DNA of 64,000 nucleotides, from contig JAEWLQ010000028.1 of NCBI GenBank assembly GCA_023457495.1, forward strand, positions 1 to 64,000. Reading direction: 5' to 3'. This stretch comes from Pseudomonadota bacterium (GTDB lineage: Bacteria; Pseudomonadota; Gammaproteobacteria; Steroidobacterales; Steroidobacteraceae). The notes beneath the pieces were generated by a model. The model was not told where the DNA came from and did no database searches. It saw only the letters and a list, made by a program, of their open reading frames with translations. A program made the position numbers and the translations under genes. Numbering within the stretch: position 1 is the first letter of the stretch; each line of letters opens with the position of its first letter. Positions 52,250 to 62,167 of the stretch are shown piece by piece.

Positions 52250-53066
52250 TGTGCTTGGTGCCCGACACGATCGGGACGTGCCAGACCGCGTAGTGCTCCG
52301 GATTCAGGATGCTCTCGATGATCTCGTCGAAATGCTGGCGCACGAGCACCGGCGGGAATGCCGGCGTGGAGAGGGCATCCACGTACCCGTCCCGCCACGC
52401 GGTGATGATGTCCGCGAACACGCGGCGCGGCACCCGCAGCGTGTCGACGATCACGTAGTCCACGCGCACGTTCTTCAGCCCCGCCGCGCGCATCAGCGAC
52501 CACGCGCGCCGGCCGATACGGGCGTCCGTGCCGGTACGTTCCGCGAACTCCACCGGGCCCCTGCGCCAGAACTCGTCCGGGTCGAGCGGGCCCGACATCA
52601 TGTGCAGCATCGAGTAATCCTCGGCGAGCACATGGACGTGGCCACCGGGCTTCGTGACGCGCACGAGCTCAGCCAGGATCCGCTCGACGTGCGGGACCGA
52701 CTGGATCATGTGGCGATTCGCGACCAGGTCGAAGCTGTCGTCGGCCTGCGCAAGATGAAAGGCGTCGCCCGTTTCGAAGGTCAGACGCGGCGCGAACCGG
52801 GCATGGCGCCGGCGCGCGCGTTCGACCGAATCCGCGAGTAGTTCGACGCCGGTCACGTGTGCCTGCGGATACTCCGCCGCCACGCGCGCGCTGAATTCCC
52901 CGGTGCCGGCTCCGACGTCGAGAACACGCGCGGTGGGTGGCAGGCGATACAGGTCGATCAGCCGCTTCTCCTGCGGCCAGATCGCCTCGATCTGGGCCGC
53001 GAGGGTGCGGACCATGGATTCATCGGCCATCTGCTGGCCTTGCGGATTGAGATTCGATGCGTTCAT
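52245..53066 (-). CDS. Class I SAM-dependent methyltransferase
   Basis: A 273-residue methyltransferase of the UbiE/Methyltransf_11/25 kind. Motif I ARVLDVGAGTGEFSARVA (about residues 50-65), acidic end of strand 2 VTGVELL, motif II region FETGDAFHL and ANRHMIQSVPHVERIL, and motif III VTKPGGHVHVLAED. Start 53066 precedes MNASNLNPQG. Small-molecule methylation is likely, substrate unknown. Convergent with the OmpA-type gene. Confidence 0.85.
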   Translation of the reverse strand: MNASNLNPQGQQMADESMVRTLAAQIEAIWPQEKRLIDLYRLPPTARVLDVGAGTGEFSARVAAEYPQAHVTGVELLADSVERARRRHARFAPRLTFETGDAFHLAQADDSFDLVANRHMIQSVPHVERILAELVRVTKPGGHVHVLAEDYSMLHMMSGPLDPDEFWRRGPVEFAERTGTDARIGRRAWSLMRAAGLKNVRVDYVIVDTLRVPRRVFADIITAWRDGYVDALSTPAFPPVLVRQHFDEIIESILNPEHYAVWHVPIVSGTKHK

Positions 53067-53140
53067 GTGCGTCCGAAATCTTACGCGAACGGGTCGACGA
53101 AGCCGGCGCGCGTTCCCGGGCGTCATCGGATGCGGCCGAC

Positions 53141-53185
53141 AAAAAAAACGGCGCAAAAAAAAACGGCGGCCTCGAGGGCCGCCGT
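53141..53185 (-). terminator. Rho-independent terminator of rpoH
   Basis: Stem ACGGCGGCC (53163-53171) with GGCCGCCGT (53177-53185), loop TCGAG. On the minus strand it runs into nine T, then GCGCCG and a second run of eight T. Confidence 0.9.
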
Positions 53186-53207
53186 CATGACCTTCACCGA
53201 TGCCGCA

Positions 53208-54095
<888 letters not shown>

Positions 54096-54156
54096 CTTTA
54101 CGAAACCTCCTGGGGCGATCCGTTGAGCTTGTCGCTTGCGCGACTGGAGCTGGATA

Positions 54157-54183
54157 TTAGCAGTCGGACACTTGGAGTGCTAA
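54157..54183. promoter_or_regulatory. CIRCE-like operator (HrcA binding site) upstream of rpoH
   Basis: TTAGCAGTC - 9 bp - GAGTGCTAA. This matches the CIRCE consensus TTAGCACTC-N9-GAGTGCTAA at 17 of 18 positions, with exact spacing. A candidate -10 TATGAT for leftward rpoH transcription lies about 23 bp farther upstream (54206-54211), putting the operator in the 5' leader. Confidence 0.85.
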
Positions 54184-54241
54184 TGCCCCGGCCGGTTCCG
54201 TCAGAATCATAAGTTATTGATCTATAAGATCGAGCTGAGCG

Positions 54242-55171
54242 TCAGGCGCGCGGCTCGATCCGGCGCAGGTGCTTGCCGGTCGAGACGAAGGCCCCCAGCC
54301 ACCCCAGCACCGTGCCGACGGCCGCCAGCCAGCCGACCTGGCGGTCATCGATGCCCGCCAGCCTGAATTGGCTGCCGTATTGGGCCGCGAGGTCGCCGAC
54401 CGCCCGGTCGAGGTAGGCCAGGCTGCCGTACACGATCAGGGTCGCGAGCAAGGCGCCACCGAGGCCATAGAGCAGCCCGGTGTAGAGGAATGGCCGCCGC
54501 ACGAAGGCATTCGATCCGCCCACGAGCTTGGTGACTTCGATCTCCGGACGCCGCTGCTGGATCTCGAGCCGGATCGTGTTCCCGATGACGGCCACCACCC
54601 CAACCCCGAGGACAGCCACGACGACCCACAGGATCCGGCGCAGGACTTCGAGCAGCGAATGCAGCTTCCGGACCCAGTCGAGGTCGAGCTGCACGATCTC
54701 GACTTCCGGGAAAGCGCTGAAGTAGCGGTTCAAGGTCTCGATACCGGCGGGACCATTCGCATCGATCACCGGGCGCACGACGATGTGCGGCGGCAGTGGG
54801 TTGCCCTCGAGCGCGCTCAGCGCATCGCCGAAGCCGGAGAGACGTTTGAACTCGTCGAGCGCCTCGTCGGCGGTGGTCACGGTGACGGATTCGATTTCCG
54901 CGCGCTGACCGGCGCTGGTCGCGATCTGGCGCACGCGTTCGATCGGCGTGCCGAGCTTGAAATGAACCGTGAAATCGACGGCGTTGCTCGCGCCGCCGGC
55001 GGCCTGGCGCAGATTGTCGACGAGCAGGCCGAGGCCGGCCGGCAAGGCGAGCGCTACGCCGATGACGATCATCGTGAGCAGCGTGGCGAGCGGAGTGCGC
55101 GCCAGCCTTCCCATGGCGCCGAACAGCGCCTGCACGTGGCGGGTGAAATACGATGAGACCGCGCCGCTCAT
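54242..55171 (-). CDS. ftsX: Cell division ABC-type permease subunit
   Basis: A 309-residue inner-membrane protein with four helices (near 38-58, 185-210, 238-260 and 280-298) and a large periplasmic loop. The N-terminal pattern LFGAMGRLARTPLATLLTMI and KLVGGSNAFVRRPFLYTGLL are FtsX hallmarks. With FtsE it signals to septal peptidoglycan hydrolase activation. Overlaps the end of ftsE by 4 bp. Confidence 0.96.
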   Translation of the reverse strand: MSGAVSSYFTRHVQALFGAMGRLARTPLATLLTMIVIGVALALPAGLGLLVDNLRQAAGGASNAVDFTVHFKLGTPIERVRQIATSAGQRAEIESVTVTTADEALDEFKRLSGFGDALSALEGNPLPPHIVVRPVIDANGPAGIETLNRYFSAFPEVEIVQLDLDWVRKLHSLLEVLRRILWVVVAVLGVGVVAVIGNTIRLEIQQRRPEIEVTKLVGGSNAFVRRPFLYTGLLYGLGGALLATLIVYGSLAYLDRAVGDLAAQYGSQFRLAGIDDRQVGWLAAVGTVLGWLGAFVSTGKHLRRIEPRA

Positions 55172-55905
55172 GTGCGCAGATCGATGCTGGGAAGATCGGC
55201 CAGATCGGGCGCCTTCGCCGTCATGCGCCCGCCGTGCGCGGCGTGCAGCACGTCCGAGGCGATGCGTCCGCCGTCGAGGATGATCTCGCGCTGGCCGAAT
55301 TGCTGGACGAGATTGGGGTCATGCGATGCGACCACCACCGTGACGCCGACTTCCTGGAAGCGCTTGAATACCCGCATGACCTCGACCGACAGCGCCGGAT
55401 CGAGATTACCCGTGGGCTCGTCGGCGATCAGCAGCTGGGGCTTGCTGATGACGGCGCGCGCGATGCCCACGCGCTGCTGCTCGCCCACCGACAATTCGAG
55501 CGGCGAAGAGCGTTCGCGGCCTAACAACCCGACCTGGTCGAGCGCTGCGCGCACGCGCCGGTCGATTTCCTTGAGCGGCGTGCCCGCGACGACCAGCGGC
55601 AATGCGACGTTGTCGTAGATGGGCCGGTCGATCAGCAGCTTGTGATCCTGGAACACGACGCCGATCGCGCGTCGGAAGGCGGGGATCTTTCCCGGGCGGA
55701 TCTTGCCGGTGTTCTGTCCCGCGACGATCACCGTACCGCGGCTCGGCCGTTCGAGCAGCGCGATCAGCTTGAGCACGCTGCTCTTGCCTGCGCCGGAGCG
55801 GCCGGTGAGGAACACGAATTCGCCCGGCTCGATCTGGAACGTCACGCCCGCGAGGGCTTCGCGGCCGTTCGGGTAGCGCTTGGCGACGTTTTCGAAGGAG
55901 ATCAT
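55168..55905 (-). CDS. ftsE: Cell division ATP-binding protein
   Basis: A 245-residue ABC ATPase. Walker A GRSGAGKS (36-43), Q-loop VVFQDHKLL, signature LSVGEQQRVGIARA, Walker B LLIADEPTGNLDP and the switch His in VVASHDPNLV. It begins MISFENVAKRYPNGREAL, as expected. Slightly longer than E. coli FtsE because of a C-terminal extension. Third gene back from rpoH and coupled to ftsX. Confidence 0.97.
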   Translation of the reverse strand: MISFENVAKRYPNGREALAGVTFQIEPGEFVFLTGRSGAGKSSVLKLIALLERPSRGTVIVAGQNTGKIRPGKIPAFRRAIGVVFQDHKLLIDRPIYDNVALPLVVAGTPLKEIDRRVRAALDQVGLLGRERSSPLELSVGEQQRVGIARAVISKPQLLIADEPTGNLDPALSVEVMRVFKRFQEVGVTVVVASHDPNLVQQFGQREIILDGGRIASDVLHAAHGGRMTAKAPDLADLPSIDLRT

Positions 55906-55917
55906 TGACCGGGGATA

Positions 55918-56868
55918 TTAACCGGTGCCACGCGAATTGCCGGAAACGAGGGCGCTCGCGAAGGCACGCGCATCGAACTCGCCGAAATCCTCGGCATGTT
56001 CGCCCACGCCGATGAAGCGGATCGGCAAACCGAGCTTGCGCGCGATCGCGATGACGATGCCACCCTTGGCCGTTCCATCGAGCTTGGTGAGCACGAGGCC
56101 GGTGACGCCCACTGCCTCGTGGAATTGCGTGGCCTGCGTGAGTGCGTTTTGTCCCTGGTTGGCATCGAGTACCAACAGGACTTCATGGGGTGCCGAAGGT
56201 TCCACGCGCTGGATCACACGCTTCACCTTCTTGAGCTCATCCATGAGATGCGACTGGCTGTGGAGTCGGCCCGCGGTGTCGATGATCACCACGTCCGCGC
56301 GTCGCGAACGCGCCGCCTGCACGGCGTCGAACACAACCGCCCCGGGATCCGCGCCGGCTTGCTGCTGGATGATGTCGGCGCCGGAGCGCTCGGCCCAGAT
56401 GCCGAGCTGTTCGATCGCCGCCGCGCGGAACGTATCGCCGGCCGCGAGCACCACGTGTTGGTCGGCATCCGCGAAGCGCCGCGCCAGCTTGCCGATCGTC
56501 GTGGTCTTGCCGGATCCGTTGACGCCGACGACCAGCAGTACGAAGGGCTTCTGGCCCGAGATGTCGAGCGGCTTCTGCACGGGCAGGAGGATCGCGGCGA
56601 TCGAATCGGTCAGCGCCGCGATGAGCCGGTCGACATCGTCGAGCTCCTTGCGGGCCACCTTCCTGCGCAATTCCTCGAGGATGCTCTGCGTGGCTTCGAC
56701 GCCGACATCCGCCGTGAGCAGCCGTGTTTCGAGCTCATCGAGGATCTCATCGTCGATCTTGCGGCCCGGCACCAGGTTCGCGAGGTCATAGGAGAGCCAC
56801 GAGCCGGGGCGGTTGATCTTGGCGCGCATGCGCGCGATGAAGCCGGTCTTGGAGGAGTCGGTGGACAT
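55918..56868 (-). CDS. ftsY: Signal recognition particle receptor
   Basis: A 316-residue SRP GTPase. N domain about 5-95, G domain from about 105: G1 GVNGSGKTTTIGKLA, DTFRAAA, G3 DTAGRLHSQSHLMDEL, G4 TKLDGTAKGG and the closing GVGEHAEDFGEFD. It lacks the long acidic A domain of E. coli FtsY, as in many other bacteria. Docks ribosome-SRP complexes at the membrane. Start 56868. First gene of ftsY-ftsE-ftsX; 12 bp before ftsE. Confidence 0.97.
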   Translation of the reverse strand: MSTDSSKTGFIARMRAKINRPGSWLSYDLANLVPGRKIDDEILDELETRLLTADVGVEATQSILEELRRKVARKELDDVDRLIAALTDSIAAILLPVQKPLDISGQKPFVLLVVGVNGSGKTTTIGKLARRFADADQHVVLAAGDTFRAAAIEQLGIWAERSGADIIQQQAGADPGAVVFDAVQAARSRRADVVIIDTAGRLHSQSHLMDELKKVKRVIQRVEPSAPHEVLLVLDANQGQNALTQATQFHEAVGVTGLVLTKLDGTAKGGIVIAIARKLGLPIRFIGVGEHAEDFGEFDARAFASALVSGNSRGTG

Positions 56869-56903
56869 GGAGCGGGAAGAGTATCAGTCCAGATGAACGG
56901 GCG

Positions 56904-56938
56904 AAAAAAAGAGCGGCCCGAAGGCCGCCCCGTTTTTT
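56904..56938. terminator. Bidirectional terminator between ftsY and the lipase gene
   Basis: Stem GCGGCC-CGAA-GGCCGC with seven A on the left and six T on the right, so it works in both directions. It ends the leftward lipase gene (stop at 56955) before ftsY begins. Confidence 0.85.
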
Positions 56939-56954
56939 CAGCTGTGACGGTGAC

Positions 56955-59210
56955 TTACTGCGGCGCGAGGATGGCCGGGTTGGTGACCGTGATCTGCAAT
57001 CCGTTGGAGCCAAGGAACGAGGCGAGCTGCGTGCGCGCCTCGACGTAGGACGCGAGCGTTTGCGGAGCGGGACTGGGGATCGCGATGGTGCCGTGGCCGC
57101 CCTCGGTGAAGCGCGTCAGCGCGCGCGCGCCGTTCGGATCCGTGAGGGTCGCCGTGATGGTCGGCAGGCCCAGCAGGCTCGCCAGGCGCAGGGTGGATGA
57201 ATTCGGCACGGCCTGGTCCGTCGGACGCGCGGCGTCGCCGGGTGTGCCCTGGATCATCTGGAGCAACGTCGGCCTGGTGTTCCAGTTGGCCGTGTAGTTG
57301 CAGCCGTCGCCGGACTCCACCGCGGCCTGCGCGGCGTGCACGAACTCCCAGTAGATGGACGTGCCCGGCGGGAAGCCGGCGGCCGCGAGGCCGTTGTTGA
57401 GCACCGGCGAGTAGCCAGGCGATTGGCGCAGCGTCTCCATGATGCCGCAGCCGGCGGCGAAGAATCCGAAGGAACGGATGTTCGCGGCGCCGGGCGTGCC
57501 CGCGAAGGTGCTGCCGACGATGCCGCCGAGCGACCAGCCGAAGAAATGCATGCGCGTCGCGTCGATGTCGACTGTCGCCGGGTTGCCGTCGAGATCCAGT
57601 GTCGGCGCGGCGCGGGTCAACGCCATCAGGTTCGCGACCGCCTGGCGGATGTTGTCGCGCGCGGTGAGCGTGCTGGTCAGGTTGATGAAATGCTGTCCGG
57701 AGGAATCTGGCACGCCGTCCGGACCCGCCGCCTGCGTCGTGTTGTTCACGTAGTCGACGTTGAAGGTCGGTTCGCCCACGCGGAACGGGGCGGGCAGCGC
57801 GGCGTTCGCCGGATTCGTCGGCGAGAGCGCGTAGAGCGGATCGTTCGGCATGATGCCGTGCAGCGGCAGATCGATGCCGACGATCACGAAACCGGCTGCC
57901 GCCGCCGCGTCGGCGATCAGGGCGAGCGTGCCGCGGTCTTCGGTGATGCCATGCTGGTAGATGACCACCGGCCAGCCCGCGGCCGGCTTCACGGCCGGCG
58001 CCCGCGGAACACCGATCAGCATCGGCACCGTGAGTTGCGTGGTCACCGCCGGCACCGGATTGAAGCGCGTGAGGTTGCGCTCGTTCTTCGGATCCTGCAG
58101 GCCCGCGGCGGCGGGCGGCGGGTTCGCCGCGCGCCAGAAGTTGGTGAGCGGCTCGGTGCCGGTGCCCGCGGGCGGCGCCACCGGCGTGCTCAGGTAGTAA
58201 GGCACGGTGATCGTGCCCACGTGGATGTTCGCGAGATTCGGTCCGGCCGGGCCCGTGACGGTGCCGGTGGTCGCGACCGGAACCGGCAGCACGGCCGTGG
58301 CGGGCGGCGGCGTCGCGGCGACCAATTGCGAGACGACGGCGAGCACCGTCTCGACCGACTGCGTGGTGAAGCTCGACGAGACGACGATCGTCGTGGGATT
58401 TACGCCCGCGGCCTGCGCCGCGCCGAAGTGCGCGCGTGCGAGATTGCAGAGCGCATTCAGGCGCGCGTCGGTGACGTTCGCGCAGGTATTCGCGAGCGCG
58501 TTGGACTTGATCGTCGCGTAATCCGCGTCCGGATCGATCGCCGCGCCATTCGTCGCGTGCAGCGCGTTCGTCACGAGCACGAGATAGCCGATGTCGCGCG
58601 GCCGCGTGGGTCCCGGCGCGGCGTTGTTCGCGAGCAGCGGGCGCAGCGGGACGAGCTGGATCAACGTGCCGGCCGTGTCGATGTTGGGCGCGACTTCCAC
58701 TCGGTAGTCCACGTCCTGCACGAGCACGCGACGGACCGGGCTCGCCGTGAGTGGAAAGCCGACGGTCGCCTTGGTCGCCGGATCGATGTGCACTTCGACC
58801 AGCCGGATGCCCGCGGCCGCGGTCGCGATGTTGATCGGAGTCGAGAAGCGCAGCTTGATCGGCGCCTGGGTCGAGAATCCATCGAGGGCGTTGACCACCG
58901 GCTCCGTGGTGGTGGTGCCCGGCATGCGCACCGTCGCCGGGAAGAATGCACTCGAGGGGAGATTCAGCGTGCCGTCGGTCGGCACTCCCGGTGTCGGCGT
59001 GAAGTAGGCGTCATGCGGATACGGCAGTACGCCCTGGTTGGGCGCGAACAGCGCGCGGTTCGGAGACAACGCATCGACGAGTGGTGGAGCGAGGTTGCCG
59101 GTGGTGGGATCCGTCGGCGTCACCGCGGGTGGATTGTCGACCGAGCTCGAGCACCCTGCGGCGAGTGTGGCGATGACGGATATCAGAGCGGCAGCGTGAA
59201 GCCTCGTCAT
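56955..59210 (-). CDS. Large lipoprotein of the VolA-like lipase / alpha-beta hydrolase type
   Basis: A 751-residue lipoprotein. Start 59210 gives a signal with lipobox TLAAGC (Cys20). The N-terminal half resembles the virulence-factor lipase N domain (LFAPNQGVLPYPHDAYF, IKLRFSTPINIATAAAGIRL). The C-terminal half is an alpha/beta hydrolase: VVIYQHGITEDRG, nucleophile Ser in FFGWSLGGIVGS, and a His in FTEGGHGTIAIP. Probably outer-surface lysophospholipase or esterase, scavenging fatty acids. It interrupts the usual ftsY / rsmD neighbourhood. Ala/Pro/Thr-rich. Confidence 0.85.
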   Translation of the reverse strand: MTRLHAAALISVIATLAAGCSSSVDNPPAVTPTDPTTGNLAPPLVDALSPNRALFAPNQGVLPYPHDAYFTPTPGVPTDGTLNLPSSAFFPATVRMPGTTTTEPVVNALDGFSTQAPIKLRFSTPINIATAAAGIRLVEVHIDPATKATVGFPLTASPVRRVLVQDVDYRVEVAPNIDTAGTLIQLVPLRPLLANNAAPGPTRPRDIGYLVLVTNALHATNGAAIDPDADYATIKSNALANTCANVTDARLNALCNLARAHFGAAQAAGVNPTTIVVSSSFTTQSVETVLAVVSQLVAATPPPATAVLPVPVATTGTVTGPAGPNLANIHVGTITVPYYLSTPVAPPAGTGTEPLTNFWRAANPPPAAAGLQDPKNERNLTRFNPVPAVTTQLTVPMLIGVPRAPAVKPAAGWPVVIYQHGITEDRGTLALIADAAAAAGFVIVGIDLPLHGIMPNDPLYALSPTNPANAALPAPFRVGEPTFNVDYVNNTTQAAGPDGVPDSSGQHFINLTSTLTARDNIRQAVANLMALTRAAPTLDLDGNPATVDIDATRMHFFGWSLGGIVGSTFAGTPGAANIRSFGFFAAGCGIMETLRQSPGYSPVLNNGLAAAGFPPGTSIYWEFVHAAQAAVESGDGCNYTANWNTRPTLLQMIQGTPGDAARPTDQAVPNSSTLRLASLLGLPTITATLTDPNGARALTRFTEGGHGTIAIPSPAPQTLASYVEARTQLASFLGSNGLQITVTNPAILAPQ

Positions 59211-59304
59211 GAGTTCGCTCCTGAGAAACTTTATGTGCGCGGAGATCCTCGGATTGCGGATCCCCTCGTCGTTTGCGCTGTAGGTTACGCTTGGGCCCCA
59301 AAAG

Positions 59305-59973
59305 GTGGCAAGCCACGCAGCGCGGGCTCGAGCATTGGTTAGAAAGACGAAAAGCCGCGGCAGCGGCGGGCTTGCCGCGAGCACGAATGACGCGGTTCGT
59401 GGTGCGGGAAAGCGCGCCAGCCCGCGTGTCCTGCGCATCGTCGGCGGCAGACATCGCGGTCGGCGTCTGCAATTCCCGGCTGGCATCGAGATTCGTCCGA
59501 CACCCGACCGTGTTCGGGAAACCCTGTTCAACTGGCTGCAGCCGCGTATTGCCGGCGCGCGGGTGCTCGACCTGTTCGCGGGATCCGGCGCGCTGGGTCT
59601 CGAGGCCTTGTCCCGCGGCGCCGGGCACGTGACGTTCGTCGAGCAAAGCCGGCGAGCGGCCGCGGCCATCGAGGCCGTGGCGCGTGAGTGGCGGGAGACT
59701 TCGCTGACGGTGGCGAGCATGGAGGCGGTTCAGTGGCTGACGCAGCGCGCTTCCGCGAGCCCGTTCAACATCGTGTTCCTCGACCCGCCGTACGACTCCG
59801 ACCTGCTGTCCGCGGCGGCTGCCGCGCTCGCGCGACCCGGCTGGCTCGCGCCCGATGCGCGCATATACCTGGAGCGGCGCGCGCGCGATGAGCTGCCCGC
59901 GTTGCCGGAGAGCTGGAAAGAGGTGCGGGCGGGGCAGGCGGGCGAGGTCGGGTATCATCTGTTCGCAACATGA
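59305..59973 (+). CDS. rsmD: 16S rRNA (guanine966-N2)-methyltransferase
   Basis: A 222-residue methyltransferase. Homology starts at LRIVGGRHRGRRLQFP (about residue 43), then RPTPDRVRETLFNWL, motif I ARVLDLFAGSGALGLEALSR and motif IV IVFLDPPYDSDLL, the NPPY-like catalytic loop. The GTG at 59305 makes a basic 40-residue leader; a later start is possible. Methylates G966 in the small subunit. Overlaps coaD by 4 bp. Confidence 0.93.
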   Translation: MASHAARARALVRKTKSRGSGGLAASTNDAVRGAGKRASPRVLRIVGGRHRGRRLQFPAGIEIRPTPDRVRETLFNWLQPRIAGARVLDLFAGSGALGLEALSRGAGHVTFVEQSRRAAAAIEAVAREWRETSLTVASMEAVQWLTQRASASPFNIVFLDPPYDSDLLSAAAAALARPGWLAPDARIYLERRARDELPALPESWKEVRAGQAGEVGYHLFAT

Positions 59974-60452
59974 AACGCAGCGCCGTCTACCCCGGAACAT
60001 TCGACCCGATCACCAACGGACACCAGGACCTGGTGCGCCGTGCCGCGAGCGTCTTCGAGCGCGTCATCGTCGCGATCGCCTCGAACCCTAACAAGGCGCC
60101 GATGTTTCCCCTGGAGAAGCGCGTCGCCCTCGCGCGCGAGGTGCTCGGCGACATTCCGGGCGTCGAGATCATGGGTTATTCGGGACTCACCGTGGACTTC
60201 GCGCGCCAGCATGGTGTGCAGGTCGTGGTGCGCGGCCTGCGGGCGGTGTCCGACTTCGAGTTCGAGTTCCAGCTCGCCAACATGAGCCGGCACCTTTCGC
60301 GTGATCTGGAAACCGTGTTCCTCACGCCGCAGGAGCAATTCACGTTCATTTCATCGACATTGGTGCGCGAAATCGCGGTTCTCGGGGGAGACGTCAAGGA
60401 GTTCGTGCACCCGGTGGTGGCTGCCGAACTCAGAAAGATGAAGCGGGTCTGA
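59970..60452 (+). CDS. coaD: Phosphopantetheine adenylyltransferase
   Basis: A 160-residue enzyme that joins ATP to 4'-phosphopantetheine in CoA synthesis. Nucleotidyltransferase motif YPGTFDPITNGHQDL (TxGH) at 8-22, phosphate-binding VVVRGLRAVSDFEFEFQLA, and the second motif TFISSTLVREIAVLGGDV. Normal length. Coupled to rsmD (ATGA), as in many gammaproteobacteria. Confidence 0.97.
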   Translation: MKRSAVYPGTFDPITNGHQDLVRRAASVFERVIVAIASNPNKAPMFPLEKRVALAREVLGDIPGVEIMGYSGLTVDFARQHGVQVVVRGLRAVSDFEFEFQLANMSRHLSRDLETVFLTPQEQFTFISSTLVREIAVLGGDVKEFVHPVVAAELRKMKRV

Positions 60453-60457
60453 CGACC

Positions 60458-62167
60458 ATGAAACACCAGCCGACGCGCGGATTGCGCGCCTTCGCGTTCC
60501 GGTTCGTTGCCGTCTTCGCGCTGCCGCTGATCGCGTTCGCGCAGTCCTCGAACATTCCGGCTCAGGGACCGGGCAAGGCGGCGATCGCCAGCGCCTATCC
60601 ACTTGCGAGCGAGGCGGGTCACCAGGTCCTCGCCAAAGGCGGCAACGCATTCGATGCCGCGGTGGCCGTGGCCGCGGCGCTCGCGGTGGTCGAGCCTTCG
60701 AGCTCGGGACTCGGCGGCGGCGGCTTCTTCCTCGTGCGCCGCGCGAGCGACGGGGCCGAGATCATGATCGACCTGCGCGAGATGGCGCCCGGCGCCGCGT
60801 CCCGCGACATGTACCTCGACAAGGACGGCAACGTGATTCCCGGCCTTTCGCGAGATTCCGCGCTCGCGGCCGGCATTCCGGGCGAGCCGGCCGGCATGGC
60901 GCATCTCTCGAAGAAATACGGGAAGCTGCCGCTCGCGACCAGCTTGCAGCCCGCGATCAAGCTGGCGCGCGACGGCTTTCCGCTGTACGAGCGGCTGCGC
61001 GGCGGCATGAGCTTCAAGAAGGACGCCTTCTTGAAGACGCCCGACGCGGCGCGCGTGTTCCTCGTGAAGGGCGAAGTGCCGCCGCTCGGGCACGTCATCC
61101 GTCAGAATGATCTTGCCGCGACGCTCGAGCTCTTCGCCGCGAAAGGCGCGGACGGCTTCTACAAGGGGCCGTTCGCGAAGAAGCTGGCGGCCGGCGTGCG
61201 CAAACTCGGCGGCAACTGGACCGAGGCCGACCTGGCTAACTACAAGGTCGTCGAGCGCGCGCCCATCGTCGGCCACTACCGCGGCGCGCGCATCGTGTCG
61301 GGCTCGCCGCCGGCTTCGGGCGGCATCGCGCTCGTCAATGCGCTCAACATCCTGGAAGGTTTCGACCTGTCGAAGGTCGACAAGGTCACGCGCACGCACC
61401 TGGTGGTCGAGGCCATGCGCCGCGTGCATCGGGACCGCGCCGTGTACCTCGGCGACCCGGATTTCGTGCAGATCCCGGTGGCGCGGCTGATCGATCCAGA
61501 CTACGCGGCCGGGCAGCGCGCATCCATCCGCATGGATCGCGCCATGCCGAGCGAGCTGTTGCCGGGCGTGGATGCGCCGCCCCCGGGTCCCTCCACGACG
61601 CATTTTTCGGTGATCGACAAGGACGGCAACATGGTTGCCGCGACCATCACGCTGAATTTCTTCTTCGGTTCCGGGCTCATGATTCCGGGCACCGGCATCC
61701 TGCTCAACAACCAGATGGATGACTTCTCGTCCAAGCCCGGCGTGCCGAACGGATTCCAGCTCATCGGCGGCGATGCCAACGCGATCGCGCCGGGCAAGCG
61801 GCCACTGTCATCGTCGACGCCGACCTTCGTGGAAGGCCCGAACGGCTTGATGATCCTCGGGTCTCCCGGCGGCAGTTACATCCCGGGCATGGTGCTGCTC
61901 GGCACGCTGGATTTCATGGATGGGAAGACTGCGCAGGAAGTCGTGGCCGCGCCCCGCTTCCATCACCAGTTCTCGCCCGACGTGCTGCAGTTCGAGACGG
62001 CTGCGTTGACGCCCGAGGACCGCAAGGCGCTCGAAGCGCGCGGCCACAGGTTGCGCGAGGGCACGCGCCGCTGGGGCAACATGCAGGTCGTCACCTGGGA
62101 CTACAAAACGGGCAAGGTCGAAGCGGCTTCGGATCCGCGCGGCGCGGGAGTCGGGCTCGTTTACTGA
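60458..62167 (+). CDS. ggt: Gamma-glutamyltransferase
   Basis: A 569-residue periplasmic Ntn hydrolase that cleaves glutathione gamma-glutamyl bonds. Signal peptide to about residue 29 (LPLIAFAQ). Self-cleavage site at Thr380 in GPSTTHFSVIDKDGN, giving large and small subunits. Other landmarks: SSGLGGGGFFLVRR, GSPPASGGIALVNALNILEG, NNQMDDFS and GSPGGSYIPGMV. Length normal. It starts 5 bp after coaD. Confidence 0.95.
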   Translation: MKHQPTRGLRAFAFRFVAVFALPLIAFAQSSNIPAQGPGKAAIASAYPLASEAGHQVLAKGGNAFDAAVAVAAALAVVEPSSSGLGGGGFFLVRRASDGAEIMIDLREMAPGAASRDMYLDKDGNVIPGLSRDSALAAGIPGEPAGMAHLSKKYGKLPLATSLQPAIKLARDGFPLYERLRGGMSFKKDAFLKTPDAARVFLVKGEVPPLGHVIRQNDLAATLELFAAKGADGFYKGPFAKKLAAGVRKLGGNWTEADLANYKVVERAPIVGHYRGARIVSGSPPASGGIALVNALNILEGFDLSKVDKVTRTHLVVEAMRRVHRDRAVYLGDPDFVQIPVARLIDPDYAAGQRASIRMDRAMPSELLPGVDAPPPGPSTTHFSVIDKDGNMVAATITLNFFFGSGLMIPGTGILLNNQMDDFSSKPGVPNGFQLIGGDANAIAPGKRPLSSSTPTFVEGPNGLMILGSPGGSYIPGMVLLGTLDFMDGKTAQEVVAAPRFHHQFSPDVLQFETAALTPEDRKALEARGHRLREGTRRWGNMQVVTWDYKTGKVEAASDPRGAGVGLVY

